This document shows positions 1 to 4,678 of a stretch of 7,360 nucleotides of DNA, piece after piece. Origin of the DNA: CAZTAO01 sp964611645 (GTDB taxonomy: Bacteria; Armatimonadota; UBA5829); NCBI GenBank assembly GCA_964611645.1, contig CAZTAO010000118.1, positions 1 through 7,360 of the forward strand, read 5' to 3'. The translations under genes were made by a program, and so were the position numbers. The notes under the pieces are model-generated. The model saw only the letters and a list, made by a program, of their open reading frames with translations, ran no database searches and was not told the origin of the DNA. How positions within the stretch are numbered: position 1 is the first letter of the stretch; the number at the start of each line of letters is the position of its first letter.

Positions 1-500
1 GCCGGGAAGTTCCTGTTGACCGCGCTTCCAAGAGAGCACGAGTCACCATATCGGCATCTGCAGAACAGCCGAGCATACTGCTGGCGTTCAGACGGTCGGA
101 CGTGGAACTGAAGGGCAGGTGGACAAGCCTCCCGTGGGAAATGGCCGTTGCCGCATCTGAGGCGGGTTACGTGGTCGCCCAGGGCGACGGCTTCTACAAC
201 CACGTCGGCGGGAGAGCCTACATAATCGGCAATCTGCCTCGGGCCAAGAGCATTCGGCTCAAGGGCGCCTACGGCATGTTCGACCGCCCAATGACCCTCG
301 GCGACGGGGTAGTGAGGATCAACGACACAGAGGTTCTCCGAGTCCCCCCGGGAGCTGAGCCATACAGCATGCAGCCCTTCGATACGGACATATCCACCTA
401 CGCCGGACAGTACATCATACTGGAGTTCTCCTCAGACGGCAGAGTCACCGGCCCAGCCCCCGCAGGGTGGAGTGGTCCGGAGATTGTGGTGGGGCCGTAG
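1..500 (+). CDS. C-terminal part of a beta-sandwich (carbohydrate-binding-like) protein, 5' end outside window
   Basis: The frame is open from base 3 to the TAG at 498-500, giving 165 visible residues. A GTG at 102 is possible, but the coherent reading upstream of it says the gene starts before the window. The composition is beta-rich. Near the end a pattern of the type DTDISTYAGQYIILEF, then a Trp-x-x-Pro (WSGPEI), resembles the last strands of jelly-roll domains such as galactose-binding or NPCBM-like modules, in which an Asp-Leu/Ile-Ser-x-Tyr-Ala-Gly turn and a closing W..P motif are common. Such domains usually end glycoside hydrolases or surface proteins. This is inference from fold style. 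No catalytic residues are visible, so the function of the whole protein cannot be stated. Confidence 0.7.
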   Translation, partial: REVPVDRASKRARVTISASAEQPSILLAFRRSDVELKGRWTSLPWEMAVAASEAGYVVAQGDGFYNHVGGRAYIIGNLPRAKSIRLKGAYGMFDRPMTLGDGVVRINDTEVLRVPPGAEPYSMQPFDTDISTYAGQYIILEFSSDGRVTGPAPAGWSGPEIVVGP

Positions 501-513
501 GACGCTGCAGCCG

Positions 514-536
514 CGGCGAACATAGGGCTTTCGCCG
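514..536 (+). terminator. Weak hairpin after the first gene
   Basis: A 7-bp perfect stem (CGGCGAA at 514-520, TTCGCCG at 530-536) with a 9-nt loop lies 14 nt after the stop codon of the beta-sandwich protein and 20 nt before the next start. No T-run follows, so it is not a textbook intrinsic terminator. It could attenuate read-through or protect the 3' end. Confidence 0.3.
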
Positions 537-555
537 AGAGTCGTGGCAAAGGTGA

Positions 556-1110
556 ATGATGAAGACAAACAACCCTGATATACATCCCGAGACGATCAAG
601 ATGTCGGAGTATCTGCGAGCTATTATCGCCGCCGGTTCAGTCCGCCCCACAGATGTCGAGTTTCTCTCGCCAATCCGGTGCAGACAGCGTCGCAACAATC
701 GGCTATGCACGGGGAAGATCAAGATCACTCCGAGGGCTGAGGATATTGAGTGGCAATGCACGAGATGCGAGTCGCATGGAATCATAACCGGATGGCGGGG
801 CTGCGATTCCGACATGAGCGAGTATGCCATCGCCTCGGATGCATCCGGCCTGCTGATGCTCTATGCTCCAGAAAACGAGTATCGGGCTCTGCAGAACGTA
901 TTGATGTACACACTTGCACAGGACGCGCTTGTTGCCGGCGCAGTCTGGACTGGGGATGAAGTCCTACTCACTGCCTCACGCGCAGACTTCGACACACTCG
1001 TGGGCAATCTCGCATTCGAGGTAAACCATAGTCAAGGCAGGAAGCAGATTGTGCTGAACGATCTTTGCGAGAGAATCGAGAGATTGGTGGAGAGGGCAAA
1101 GCGACGCTGA
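556..1110 (+). CDS. Four-cysteine zinc-ribbon-like hypothetical protein
   Basis: This 184-residue protein has C42-x8-C51 and C68-x2-C71 knuckles, the second in the context IEWQCTRCESHGIITGW. The spacing fits a zinc ribbon. The pattern of two Cys pairs followed by a Gly-Ile-Ile-x-x-Trp segment recalls small uncharacterised bacterial proteins, but I cannot name a family. Residues 88-184 are mixed alpha/beta with a basic, helical C-terminus. Two adjacent ATGs (556 and 559) compete. AAAGG at 548-552 lies 3 nt before the first and 6 nt before the second, so 559 may be the true start, and ATG 601 is a weaker option. The SEC-C gene follows after 64 nt on the same strand, so co-transcription is plausible. 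A nucleic-acid or protein-binding role is inferred only from the metal knuckle. Confidence 0.75.
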   Translation: MMKTNNPDIHPETIKMSEYLRAIIAAGSVRPTDVEFLSPIRCRQRRNNRLCTGKIKITPRAEDIEWQCTRCESHGIITGWRGCDSDMSEYAIASDASGLLMLYAPENEYRALQNVLMYTLAQDALVAGAVWTGDEVLLTASRADFDTLVGNLAFEVNHSQGRKQIVLNDLCERIERLVERAKRR

Positions 1111-1163
1111 ACTCAGGAGCGGGACGTCCGGTGACCATTTCTTTGGATTCCACAATAACAATA

Positions 1164-1169
1164 GGAGAG
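1164..1169 (+). promoter_or_regulatory. Ribosome binding site deciding the GTG start of the SEC-C gene
   Basis: GGAGAG (within TAGGAGAG) sits 5 nt before GTG 1175. It is the reason for choosing this start over the in-frame ATGs at 1355, 1361 and 1367, which have no visible Shine-Dalgarno sequence. Confidence 0.55.
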
Positions 1170-1174
1170 AACCA

Positions 1175-1885
1175 GTGCGTAGACCCCGAAGTAGAAACGA
1201 AGGCGACGGCGAAAGCCATGAGAATAGAAAGGGCGGCCACCAGCATGGGGCCGAAAGCCAGCCAGGTGACGGAGCTTGGCCTTTTCAGGGACGTTTCACG
1301 AATCCCGAGGCAGATCTGGAAGCAGCCAGGCAAATCGATCCGCACACGGGCGTGATGTCCATGACCATGTACTGGCGGCCCAAAGCCAATGCTGAGGGGT
1401 TTGATTCAGGAGAAAAGGTTCACGTGTCGATCTTCTTGCCACGCAAGGCTGGCGATCTTTGCCCGTGCGGTAGCACGAAACGCTTCAAGGATTGCTGCTC
1501 TCGGAAGCCGAAGTGGGATGTCTTAGTGCCAAACCCAGGCCTTGACGGATATGATCTCATGCGGCCCATATCAATGACATATGTTATCTCAGATAGGGAT
1601 TTGGTTGTCGAGCGCTTGCAAGCGGACCCCAGGTTCAGGTTGGTTGACCACGAAGAACCCCACTGGCTCTTTCTCGATGTTCCGCCACAAATCCACAAGT
1701 ACGGCATTGTGAGCTTCGGAGACGTGGATATCAAAGAGGCACAATGCTTGCGTCTGGAAACAATGAGCGGCACGCGGATGGAGTATCTGCGCAGAACAAT
1801 CGAAAGCATTTGTGGTAATGCGGTATCGCTTCCATACTATGAAGAAGGGGAATTGGTCGTCGTGAGGAAACCTCGCAGGTCCTGA
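1175..1885 (+). CDS. SEC-C motif protein with uncharacterised C-terminal domain
   Basis: The 236-residue product starts at GTG. Residues 1-60 are hydrophilic and low in complexity, rich in Arg, Gly, Gln and His, and probably disordered. Residues 96-108 read CPCGSTKRFKDCC, a complete SEC-C zinc-binding motif of the kind first known from the SecA C-terminus, where it supports SecB or ribosome contact. Many stand-alone proteins carry it as a metal-binding tag. Residues about 125-232 form an alpha/beta region containing HWLFLD, YGIVSFGDVDI and RLETMSGTR segments, which I do not recognise. The N-terminal extension could be spurious if translation begins at ATG 1355 or 1361, leaving a protein of about 175 residues that still contains the SEC-C motif. 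Cytoplasmic location is expected because there is no signal or membrane segment. Its partner is unknown; the upstream zinc-ribbon gene is the obvious candidate. Confidence 0.75.
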   Translation: MRRPRSRNEGDGESHENRKGGHQHGAESQPGDGAWPFQGRFTNPEADLEAARQIDPHTGVMSMTMYWRPKANAEGFDSGEKVHVSIFLPRKAGDLCPCGSTKRFKDCCSRKPKWDVLVPNPGLDGYDLMRPISMTYVISDRDLVVERLQADPRFRLVDHEEPHWLFLDVPPQIHKYGIVSFGDVDIKEAQCLRLETMSGTRMEYLRRTIESICGNAVSLPYYEEGELVVVRKPRRS

Positions 1886-2013
1886 ACGTGTGCAGGTTCT
1901 CGAGGTGACGTCCGCCCCACTGCTCGCCGACATCCACATTCACGAAACCGACTAACCTCATTGTCCGGACGATCCGTTCCCGGGATGCCAGAATTGCCGC
2001 ACCATCCTCAGGT
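1886..2013. other. Gene-free stretch upstream of the RRM promoter
   Basis: No plus-strand gene is visible here. On the minus strand, a frame from ATG 2024 downwards reads plausibly for about 49 codons, then runs antisense into the end of the SEC-C gene. It has no Shine-Dalgarno sequence and may be a gene remnant or chance. No terminator with a T-run was seen after the SEC-C gene. Confidence 0.4.
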
Positions 2014-2043
2014 TTGACAATCATCGTATTTCAAAGAAATACT
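2014..2043 (+). promoter_or_regulatory. Sigma-70-like promoter for the RRM gene
   Basis: A perfect TTGACA (2014-2019) is followed after 18 nt by AATACT (2038-2043), which matches TATAAT at four of six positions. Transcription would start near 2050 and give a leader of about 175 nt before the RRM start codon. Long leaders are usual for cold-shock-type RNA-binding protein genes, but regulation here is inferred. Confidence 0.5.
2026..2042. repeat. Perfect 7-bp inverted repeat over the RRM promoter (operator-like)
   Basis: GTATTTC (2026-2032), AAA, GAAATAC (2036-2042) is a perfect palindrome with a 3-nt spacer, placed inside the spacer and -10 region of the promoter. A dimeric DNA-binding protein bound here would block RNA polymerase. 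The position favours an operator over an RNA hairpin, since almost all of it lies upstream of the expected transcription start. Confidence 0.5.
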
Positions 2044-2078
2044 TGCATCTATCTCAAAAGGCGCGCATACTGAGGCCA

Positions 2079-2225
2079 ATGATAACCAACGTTCGGCACC
2101 GGTTTGCTTTCGTCACCCCCGTGGATCGTTACCATCTTCTGCGAATGACCGAATCCCCCGCCAGCGGCAATTACGCCTCGTGCTTCCCGTTGCGAATCTC
2201 AACAACATTCGAAGGGTGGCACTGA
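2079..2225 (+). CDS. Possible leader peptide ORF before the RRM gene
   Basis: This is a 48-codon open frame from ATG 2079, inside the predicted RRM leader. TGAGG (2071-2075) lies only 3 nt before the ATG, closer than ideal. The stop TGA (2223-2225) ends one base before the TTG start of the RRM gene, an arrangement that allows translational coupling. The peptide shows no recognisable motif. It could equally be a chance ORF in a structured leader, so it is listed as a possibility only. Confidence 0.2.
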   Translation: MITNVRHRFAFVTPVDRYHLLRMTESPASGNYASCFPLRISTTFEGWH

Positions 2226-2226
2226 A

Positions 2227-2544
2227 TTGGCTAACAAATCACTTTACGTAGGTAACATGTCCTACAACACTACAGAGGCCGACATACGCTCGCTGTTTGA
2301 GCCTTATGGGCCGATCGCTGAAGTAAGAGTCATCGGTGACAAGGGCTTCGCGTTCGTAGAGATCCCCGAGGGGAACATGGCTTCAGCTATCGAAGCTAAC
2401 AACGGCAAGGAAGTCGGCGGAAGAACGCTGACAGTCAACGAAGCCAAGCCCAGGACCGAGCGCAGTGGCGGCGGCGGTGGTAGTCGCAGCGGTGGCGGTG
2501 GCTACGGTGGTGGCCGCAGTGGCGGTGGTGGCGGTCGCTACTAA
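2227..2544 (+). CDS. Glycine-rich RRM RNA-binding protein
   Basis: The 105-residue cytoplasmic protein has one RNA recognition motif and a Gly-rich tail. RNP2 is LYVGNM (residues 6-11) and RNP1 is KGFAFVEI (39-46), so the RNA-stacking aromatics Tyr7, Phe41 and Phe43 are all present. The loop between beta2 and beta3 is short (RVIGDKGF) compared with the DRETGRSRG-type loop of many bacterial and plant homologues. Residues 79-105 are Ser-Gly-Arg-Tyr repeats similar to RGG-type tails, which add non-specific RNA binding. The start is TTG, supported by a GAAGGGTGG purine stretch about 7 nt upstream and by the typical MANKSLYVGN beginning. Family members bind single-stranded RNA, often under cold or growth-transition control. 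The long leader upstream and the structured RNA downstream suggest post-transcriptional regulation, possibly autoregulation. Confidence 0.93.
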   Translation: MANKSLYVGNMSYNTTEADIRSLFEPYGPIAEVRVIGDKGFAFVEIPEGNMASAIEANNGKEVGGRTLTVNEAKPRTERSGGGGGSRSGGGGYGGGRSGGGGGRY

Positions 2545-2557
2545 TAACTAGTAGACT

Positions 2558-2632
2558 GAGGGCATTCGGTGCATTTGCCGCGCGTAAGCGCGCTCCCGGG
2601 AAAGCGAACCTTTCTTAGCATCGGGTGCCCTC
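2558..2632 (+). ncRNA. Three-way-junction RNA element after the RRM gene
   Basis: Bases 2558-2572 pair with 2618-2632 over 15 uninterrupted base pairs, three of them G-U (2565:2625, 2566:2624, 2569:2621). Inside are two smaller hairpins: GCGCG (2580-2584), TAAG loop, CGCGC (2589-2593); and GAAAG (2600-2604), CGAAC loop, CTTTC (2610-2614), extendable by two G-U pairs. The wobble pairs become C-A mismatches on the other strand, so the fold belongs to a plus-strand RNA, co-transcribed with the RRM gene. No T-run follows, so it is not a standard intrinsic terminator. It could be a 3' UTR stability element, a processed small RNA or a binding site for the RRM protein. I recognise no known RNA family. 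Confidence 0.5.
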
Positions 2633-2836
2633 TAGATTTCTGACCCTACGCTCGAACCATAGCTCGGTGAACTCGCCCACGCTAAAGTCTTTGTACGCAA
2701 TCCCATCGGGTCCGTCGCCAGGGAGTATGGCCTAGGCTGGCGCGTGAGCCGCAGCACTCGCAAAAGACGAACGGACCCGTCCAACCCCAACGCCACGGGC
2801 AGCTTCCTCACAATCGTGCAATACGTGTACCGCACC
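2633..2836. other. Stretch without a supported gene between RRM element and response regulator
   Basis: No credible gene is seen on either strand. On the minus strand a short frame (about 2731 down to 2615) reads plausibly (for example VGEFTELWFERR) but is bounded by stops at both ends and has no start codon, so at most it is a gene remnant. No sensor kinase gene is found here, although that would be the usual neighbour downstream of the response regulator. Confidence 0.4.
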
Positions 2837-3538
2837 CTACTCCCCGTCCACGTCCACGAACCGATAGCCAACACTCCGAACCGTGCGGACGCGAACAGGC
2901 CGATCTGGATCGTCCTCTATCTTCTCGCGAAGCCACCGGATATGCACATCCAGGGAACCGGATTCCGGGTCGAGGGACTCCTGCCATACCTTCATCTTGA
3001 GTTCTTCCCGGGGCACAACGCGGTTCTTGTTGGCCATCAGGAGCTTGAGTAGCTCGAACTGTTTGAGTGGCAGGTGGACCTCCCGGCCGTTGACCTTCAC
3101 AGTTCGGCGCGCTGTGTCAATGTCCACGCCGCTGCCCAGGAGATGGGGGGGCGCTTGCTCGGAACGTGACTGTTTGGCCGCGCGCCGAATCACAGCCCTG
3201 ACTCTGCCGACTAGTTCTCGCACGCCGAATGGCTTGGTCACGTAGTCGTCTGCACCCAGTTCAAGGGCCAGGACCTTGTCGATCTCATCGTTCTTCACCG
3301 AGAGCACTATGATGGGGACGCCCGATGTATCGCGTATCTGGCGAATGAGATCCGTGCCAGATAATCCGGGCAGAACCTGGTCAAGGATGATCAAACTGGG
3401 GCCGAACAACCTGGCTGTCGCCAGACCAGTGAGTCCGTCCCCGGCAACCTGAACCTCGAAGCATTCGGCTCGCAGGGCATAGGCCACGGATTCGGCGATG
3501 GCGGCGTCGTCTTCGATGATTAGAATGGTATCGCTCAA
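2837..3538 (-). CDS. OmpR/PhoB-family response regulator (orphan)
   Basis: The 233-residue protein is a transcription factor with a receiver domain (residues 1-120) and a winged-helix effector domain (about 130-230). All receiver residues are present: acidic pocket Glu9, Asp10 and Asp11, phospho-acceptor Asp53, Ser80, and Lys102 before the cis Pro103. The effector domain shows LKQFELLKLLM, the recognition-helix region SGSLDVHIRWLREKI and the terminal VRSVGYRF hairpin, all typical of the family. Phosphorylation at Asp53 should promote dimerisation and binding to direct repeats. The start is TTG, with GGGAGG 5 nt upstream (bases 3544-3549). No histidine kinase gene lies on either side within the window, so its partner must be encoded elsewhere. 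It is transcribed divergently from the lysine-rich/LuxR cassette and may control it; that is inference. Confidence 0.95.
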   Translation of the reverse strand: MSDTILIIEDDAAIAESVAYALRAECFEVQVAGDGLTGLATARLFGPSLIILDQVLPGLSGTDLIRQIRDTSGVPIIVLSVKNDEIDKVLALELGADDYVTKPFGVRELVGRVRAVIRRAAKQSRSEQAPPHLLGSGVDIDTARRTVKVNGREVHLPLKQFELLKLLMANKNRVVPREELKMKVWQESLDPESGSLDVHIRWLREKIEDDPDRPVRVRTVRSVGYRFVDVDGE

Positions 3539-3582
3539 TGGAACCTCCCGGGTGGGTGCGGTATGACACCTTACAGCAGTAA

Positions 3583-3611
3583 ATCATATCCCGATTAAAC
3601 CTCGCAGTCAA
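3583..3611 (-). promoter_or_regulatory. Sigma-70 promoter of the response regulator gene
   Basis: Read on the minus strand, TTGACT (3611-3606) and TATGAT (3588-3583) are separated by exactly 17 nt. Each box matches consensus at five of six positions. Transcription would start near 3576, leaving a leader of roughly 37 nt before the TTG codon. Confidence 0.7.
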
Positions 3612-3666
3612 ATACAGACGGGCCACGCGGCGCTGTGGGGTGGCAGTGTGAGCAATGGATTGTATA

Positions 3667-3675
3667 TGGTATGAT
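3667..3675 (+). promoter_or_regulatory. Extended -10 promoter of the lysine-rich/LuxR cassette
   Basis: TGG followed by TATGAT (3670-3675) is an extended -10 element. No good -35 box is found 16-18 nt upstream, which extended -10 promoters tolerate. The predicted start near 3682 gives a leader of about 118 nt. The surrounding bases resemble those at 4558-4590. Confidence 0.5.
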
Positions 3676-3722
3676 AGTTCCGGCTGGCGATGAATGCCGT
3701 CAGAACACGTGGAATCAACTGG

Positions 3723-3770
3723 TCGGCAATCCGGAATAAGCCTCGCCGGCAAGTTCAGGCGAATTGCCGA
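3723..3770 (+). other. Hairpin in the leader of the lysine-rich miniprotein gene
   Basis: TCGGCAAT (3723-3730) pairs with ATTGCCGA (3763-3770), and directly inside, TCGCC (3743-3747) pairs with GGCGA (3758-3762). This makes 13 base pairs with a 12-nt bulge on the 5' side. It ends 16 nt before the AAAGGAG ribosome binding site and would be in the 5' UTR. It could affect mRNA stability or translation. Confidence 0.4.
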
Positions 3771-3799
3771 ACCTAAGCGCAAACACAAAGGAGTCATCC

Positions 3800-3904
3800 A
3801 TGGGAGACAAAGGCGGAAAAAAGGACAAGAGTAAGGCGCAGAAACAGGAAGTCAGCAAGAAGGAGAAGTCGAAGAAAGACAAGCAGCAGCAGAACACGCA
3901 GTGA
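3800..3904 (+). CDS. Lysine-rich 34-residue miniprotein
   Basis: A short gene starts at ATG behind a strong AAAGGAG (3787-3793, 6-nt spacing) and ends at TGA. The peptide begins MGDKGGKKDKSKAQKQ and consists almost wholly of Lys, Gln, Ser, Asp and Glu, with no hydrophobic core, so it should be unfolded and strongly basic. From memory, small bacterial proteins starting M(G/A)DKGxK and rich in Lys/Gln occur in diverse genomes without assigned function; this needs a search to confirm. Binding to nucleic acid or to acidic proteins is possible but is inference from charge. The LuxR-type gene starts 18 nt after its stop, behind its own GGAGG, so the two should be one operon from the promoter at 3667. 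Confidence 0.72.
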   Translation: MGDKGGKKDKSKAQKQEVSKKEKSKKDKQQQNTQ

Positions 3905-3922
3905 AATAGCGGAGGTAGACCT

Positions 3923-4171
3923 GTGACTTCCCAGCGCCGAAAAACCAAAGGACCAGACACAGTCAACTATGGGGATGTGGCGATGACATTGCGCGAGTTA
4001 GACATGGCGCAACTGATCTTCTCCGGAATGACCTGCCAGGAAACCGCCAACAAATTGCTGCTCAGCAAGAGGACAATCGACGGGTGTATGGCTGGGCTTC
4101 GTGCTAAGTTGGGAGTGTCGAACAAACTTGAGTTGTTCACGAGGCTCAAGGAACTTGGCATCGTCAGGTAG
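3923..4171 (+). CDS. Stand-alone LuxR/GerE-type helix-turn-helix protein
   Basis: The 82-residue protein consists of a basic 18-residue start and a single GerE-type DNA-binding domain (about 21-82): MTLRELDMAQLIFSGMT, the turn QETANKLLLSKRTID, then RAKLGVSNKLELF. Anchor positions Leu23, Arg24, Glu25, Gly35, Ser48, Thr51, Lys62, Leu63 and Gly64 match the family. The His usually found four residues after the conserved Thr is Cys55 here, with Gly54 before it, so DNA contacts may differ. There is no receiver or ligand-binding domain, as in GerE itself, so activity would depend on protein level. The start is GTG with GGAGG (3911-3915) 7 nt upstream. It is the second gene of a two-gene operon with the lysine-rich miniprotein and probably a transcriptional regulator; its targets are unknown. 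Confidence 0.88.
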   Translation: MTSQRRKTKGPDTVNYGDVAMTLRELDMAQLIFSGMTCQETANKLLLSKRTIDGCMAGLRAKLGVSNKLELFTRLKELGIVR

Positions 4172-4234
4172 CAAGTATCCGGCACTCAGGAGTCACAGTG
4201 CATCCCAGATTACCTGCTGCCGCCAAAACTCGCT

Positions 4235-4591
4235 TCACATTCCGGCACCACTCCCTTTCTCTCCGAACCCCCAGGCATTCCTCTGCTCCTCCCAAACCAC
4301 CGGGAAGCTCCCTTCGCACAACCCCTTGTATGTAAGTCCGTCCGGCTCCTCGCCCGCCAGTATTGCCCGCACTATATCCGGTGCCAGCAGCGTAAGTCGC
4401 AACACACGCGCAACGAACGACCGGTCCATCTTGAGAGCCTCAGCCAATTCAGACACTGACTTGTATTTCCCGCTGGCGATGAGACCATCCCAATGATACG
4501 CCCGGGCTATGGTCCCCGCCAGGGATCTATAGTACGGATTGGCAGCAGGGTCAAGGCATGGTATGATGATTCCTGACAGTGATGGCTGCTG
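4235..4591 (-). pseudogene. Recombinase-associated HTH protein lacking a canonical start
   Basis: The frame is open from just after a TAG (4592-4594) to the TGA at 4235-4237, about 118 codons. It reads coherently from IIIPCLDP through LAGTIARAYHWDGL, then an HTH-like segment ELAEALKMDRSFVARVLRL, LTLLAPDIVRAIL, GLTYKGL and FPVVWEEQR. This order matches short proteins that I recall accompanying resolvase-type recombinase genes (and DUF2924 genes) in integrated elements, where the HTH resembles that of ParB-like or recombinase C-terminal regions. No ATG, GTG or TTG exists in frame before the GTG at 4454-4456, which would cut off the conserved first third and leave 73 residues. The ATG at 4557-4559 is out of frame. 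I therefore read it as a decayed gene, or one with a frameshift at the 5' end. No recombinase is present in the window. Confidence 0.55.
4539..4567 (+). promoter_or_regulatory. Sigma-70 promoter with extended -10 for the secreted zincin gene
   Basis: TTGGCA (4539-4544), 17-nt spacer, TATGAT (4562-4567), preceded by TGG (4559-4561), is close to ideal. The start near 4574 gives a leader of about 105 nt. It lies inside the 5' part of the opposite-strand recombinase-associated reading frame. Confidence 0.65.
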
Positions 4592-4678
4592 CTAGAATAG
4601 CTGGAATCGTTCTGGGCTGGCAACCTGGAGGAAAGTCTAGAGCCTGCTTCTAGCAGCACCCCCGGAGGCAACATCATC

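Noticed and set aside
968..1345. Minus-strand frame with a hydrophobic, membrane-helix-like stretch (about bases 1190-1260)
   Set aside because: It is antisense to the zinc-ribbon gene end and to the Arg/Gly/Gln-rich start of the SEC-C gene, whose codons give hydrophobic reverse readings. No ribosome binding site was seen.
1065..1355. Plus-strand 96-codon frame bridging the zinc-ribbon and SEC-C genes
   Set aside because: It overlaps the end of one gene and the start of the next in a different frame, and lacks a ribosome binding site. The GTG at 1175 has GGAGAG and leads into the SEC-C motif.
2558..2632. Intrinsic terminator or tRNA interpretation of the structured element
   Set aside because: There is no T-run after the closing stem, and no T-loop or anticodon arm geometry. 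The branching is three-way, not cloverleaf.
2615..2731. Minus-strand protein-like frame (VGEFTELWFERR) after the response regulator
   Set aside because: It is only about 38 codons, closed by stops on both sides, with no start codon, and it runs into the RNA element. It is too short to call even as a pseudogene.
4182..4201. 5-bp stem (GCACT/AGTGC) after the LuxR-type gene as a terminator
   Set aside because: The stem is short and weak with a 10-nt loop and no T-run.
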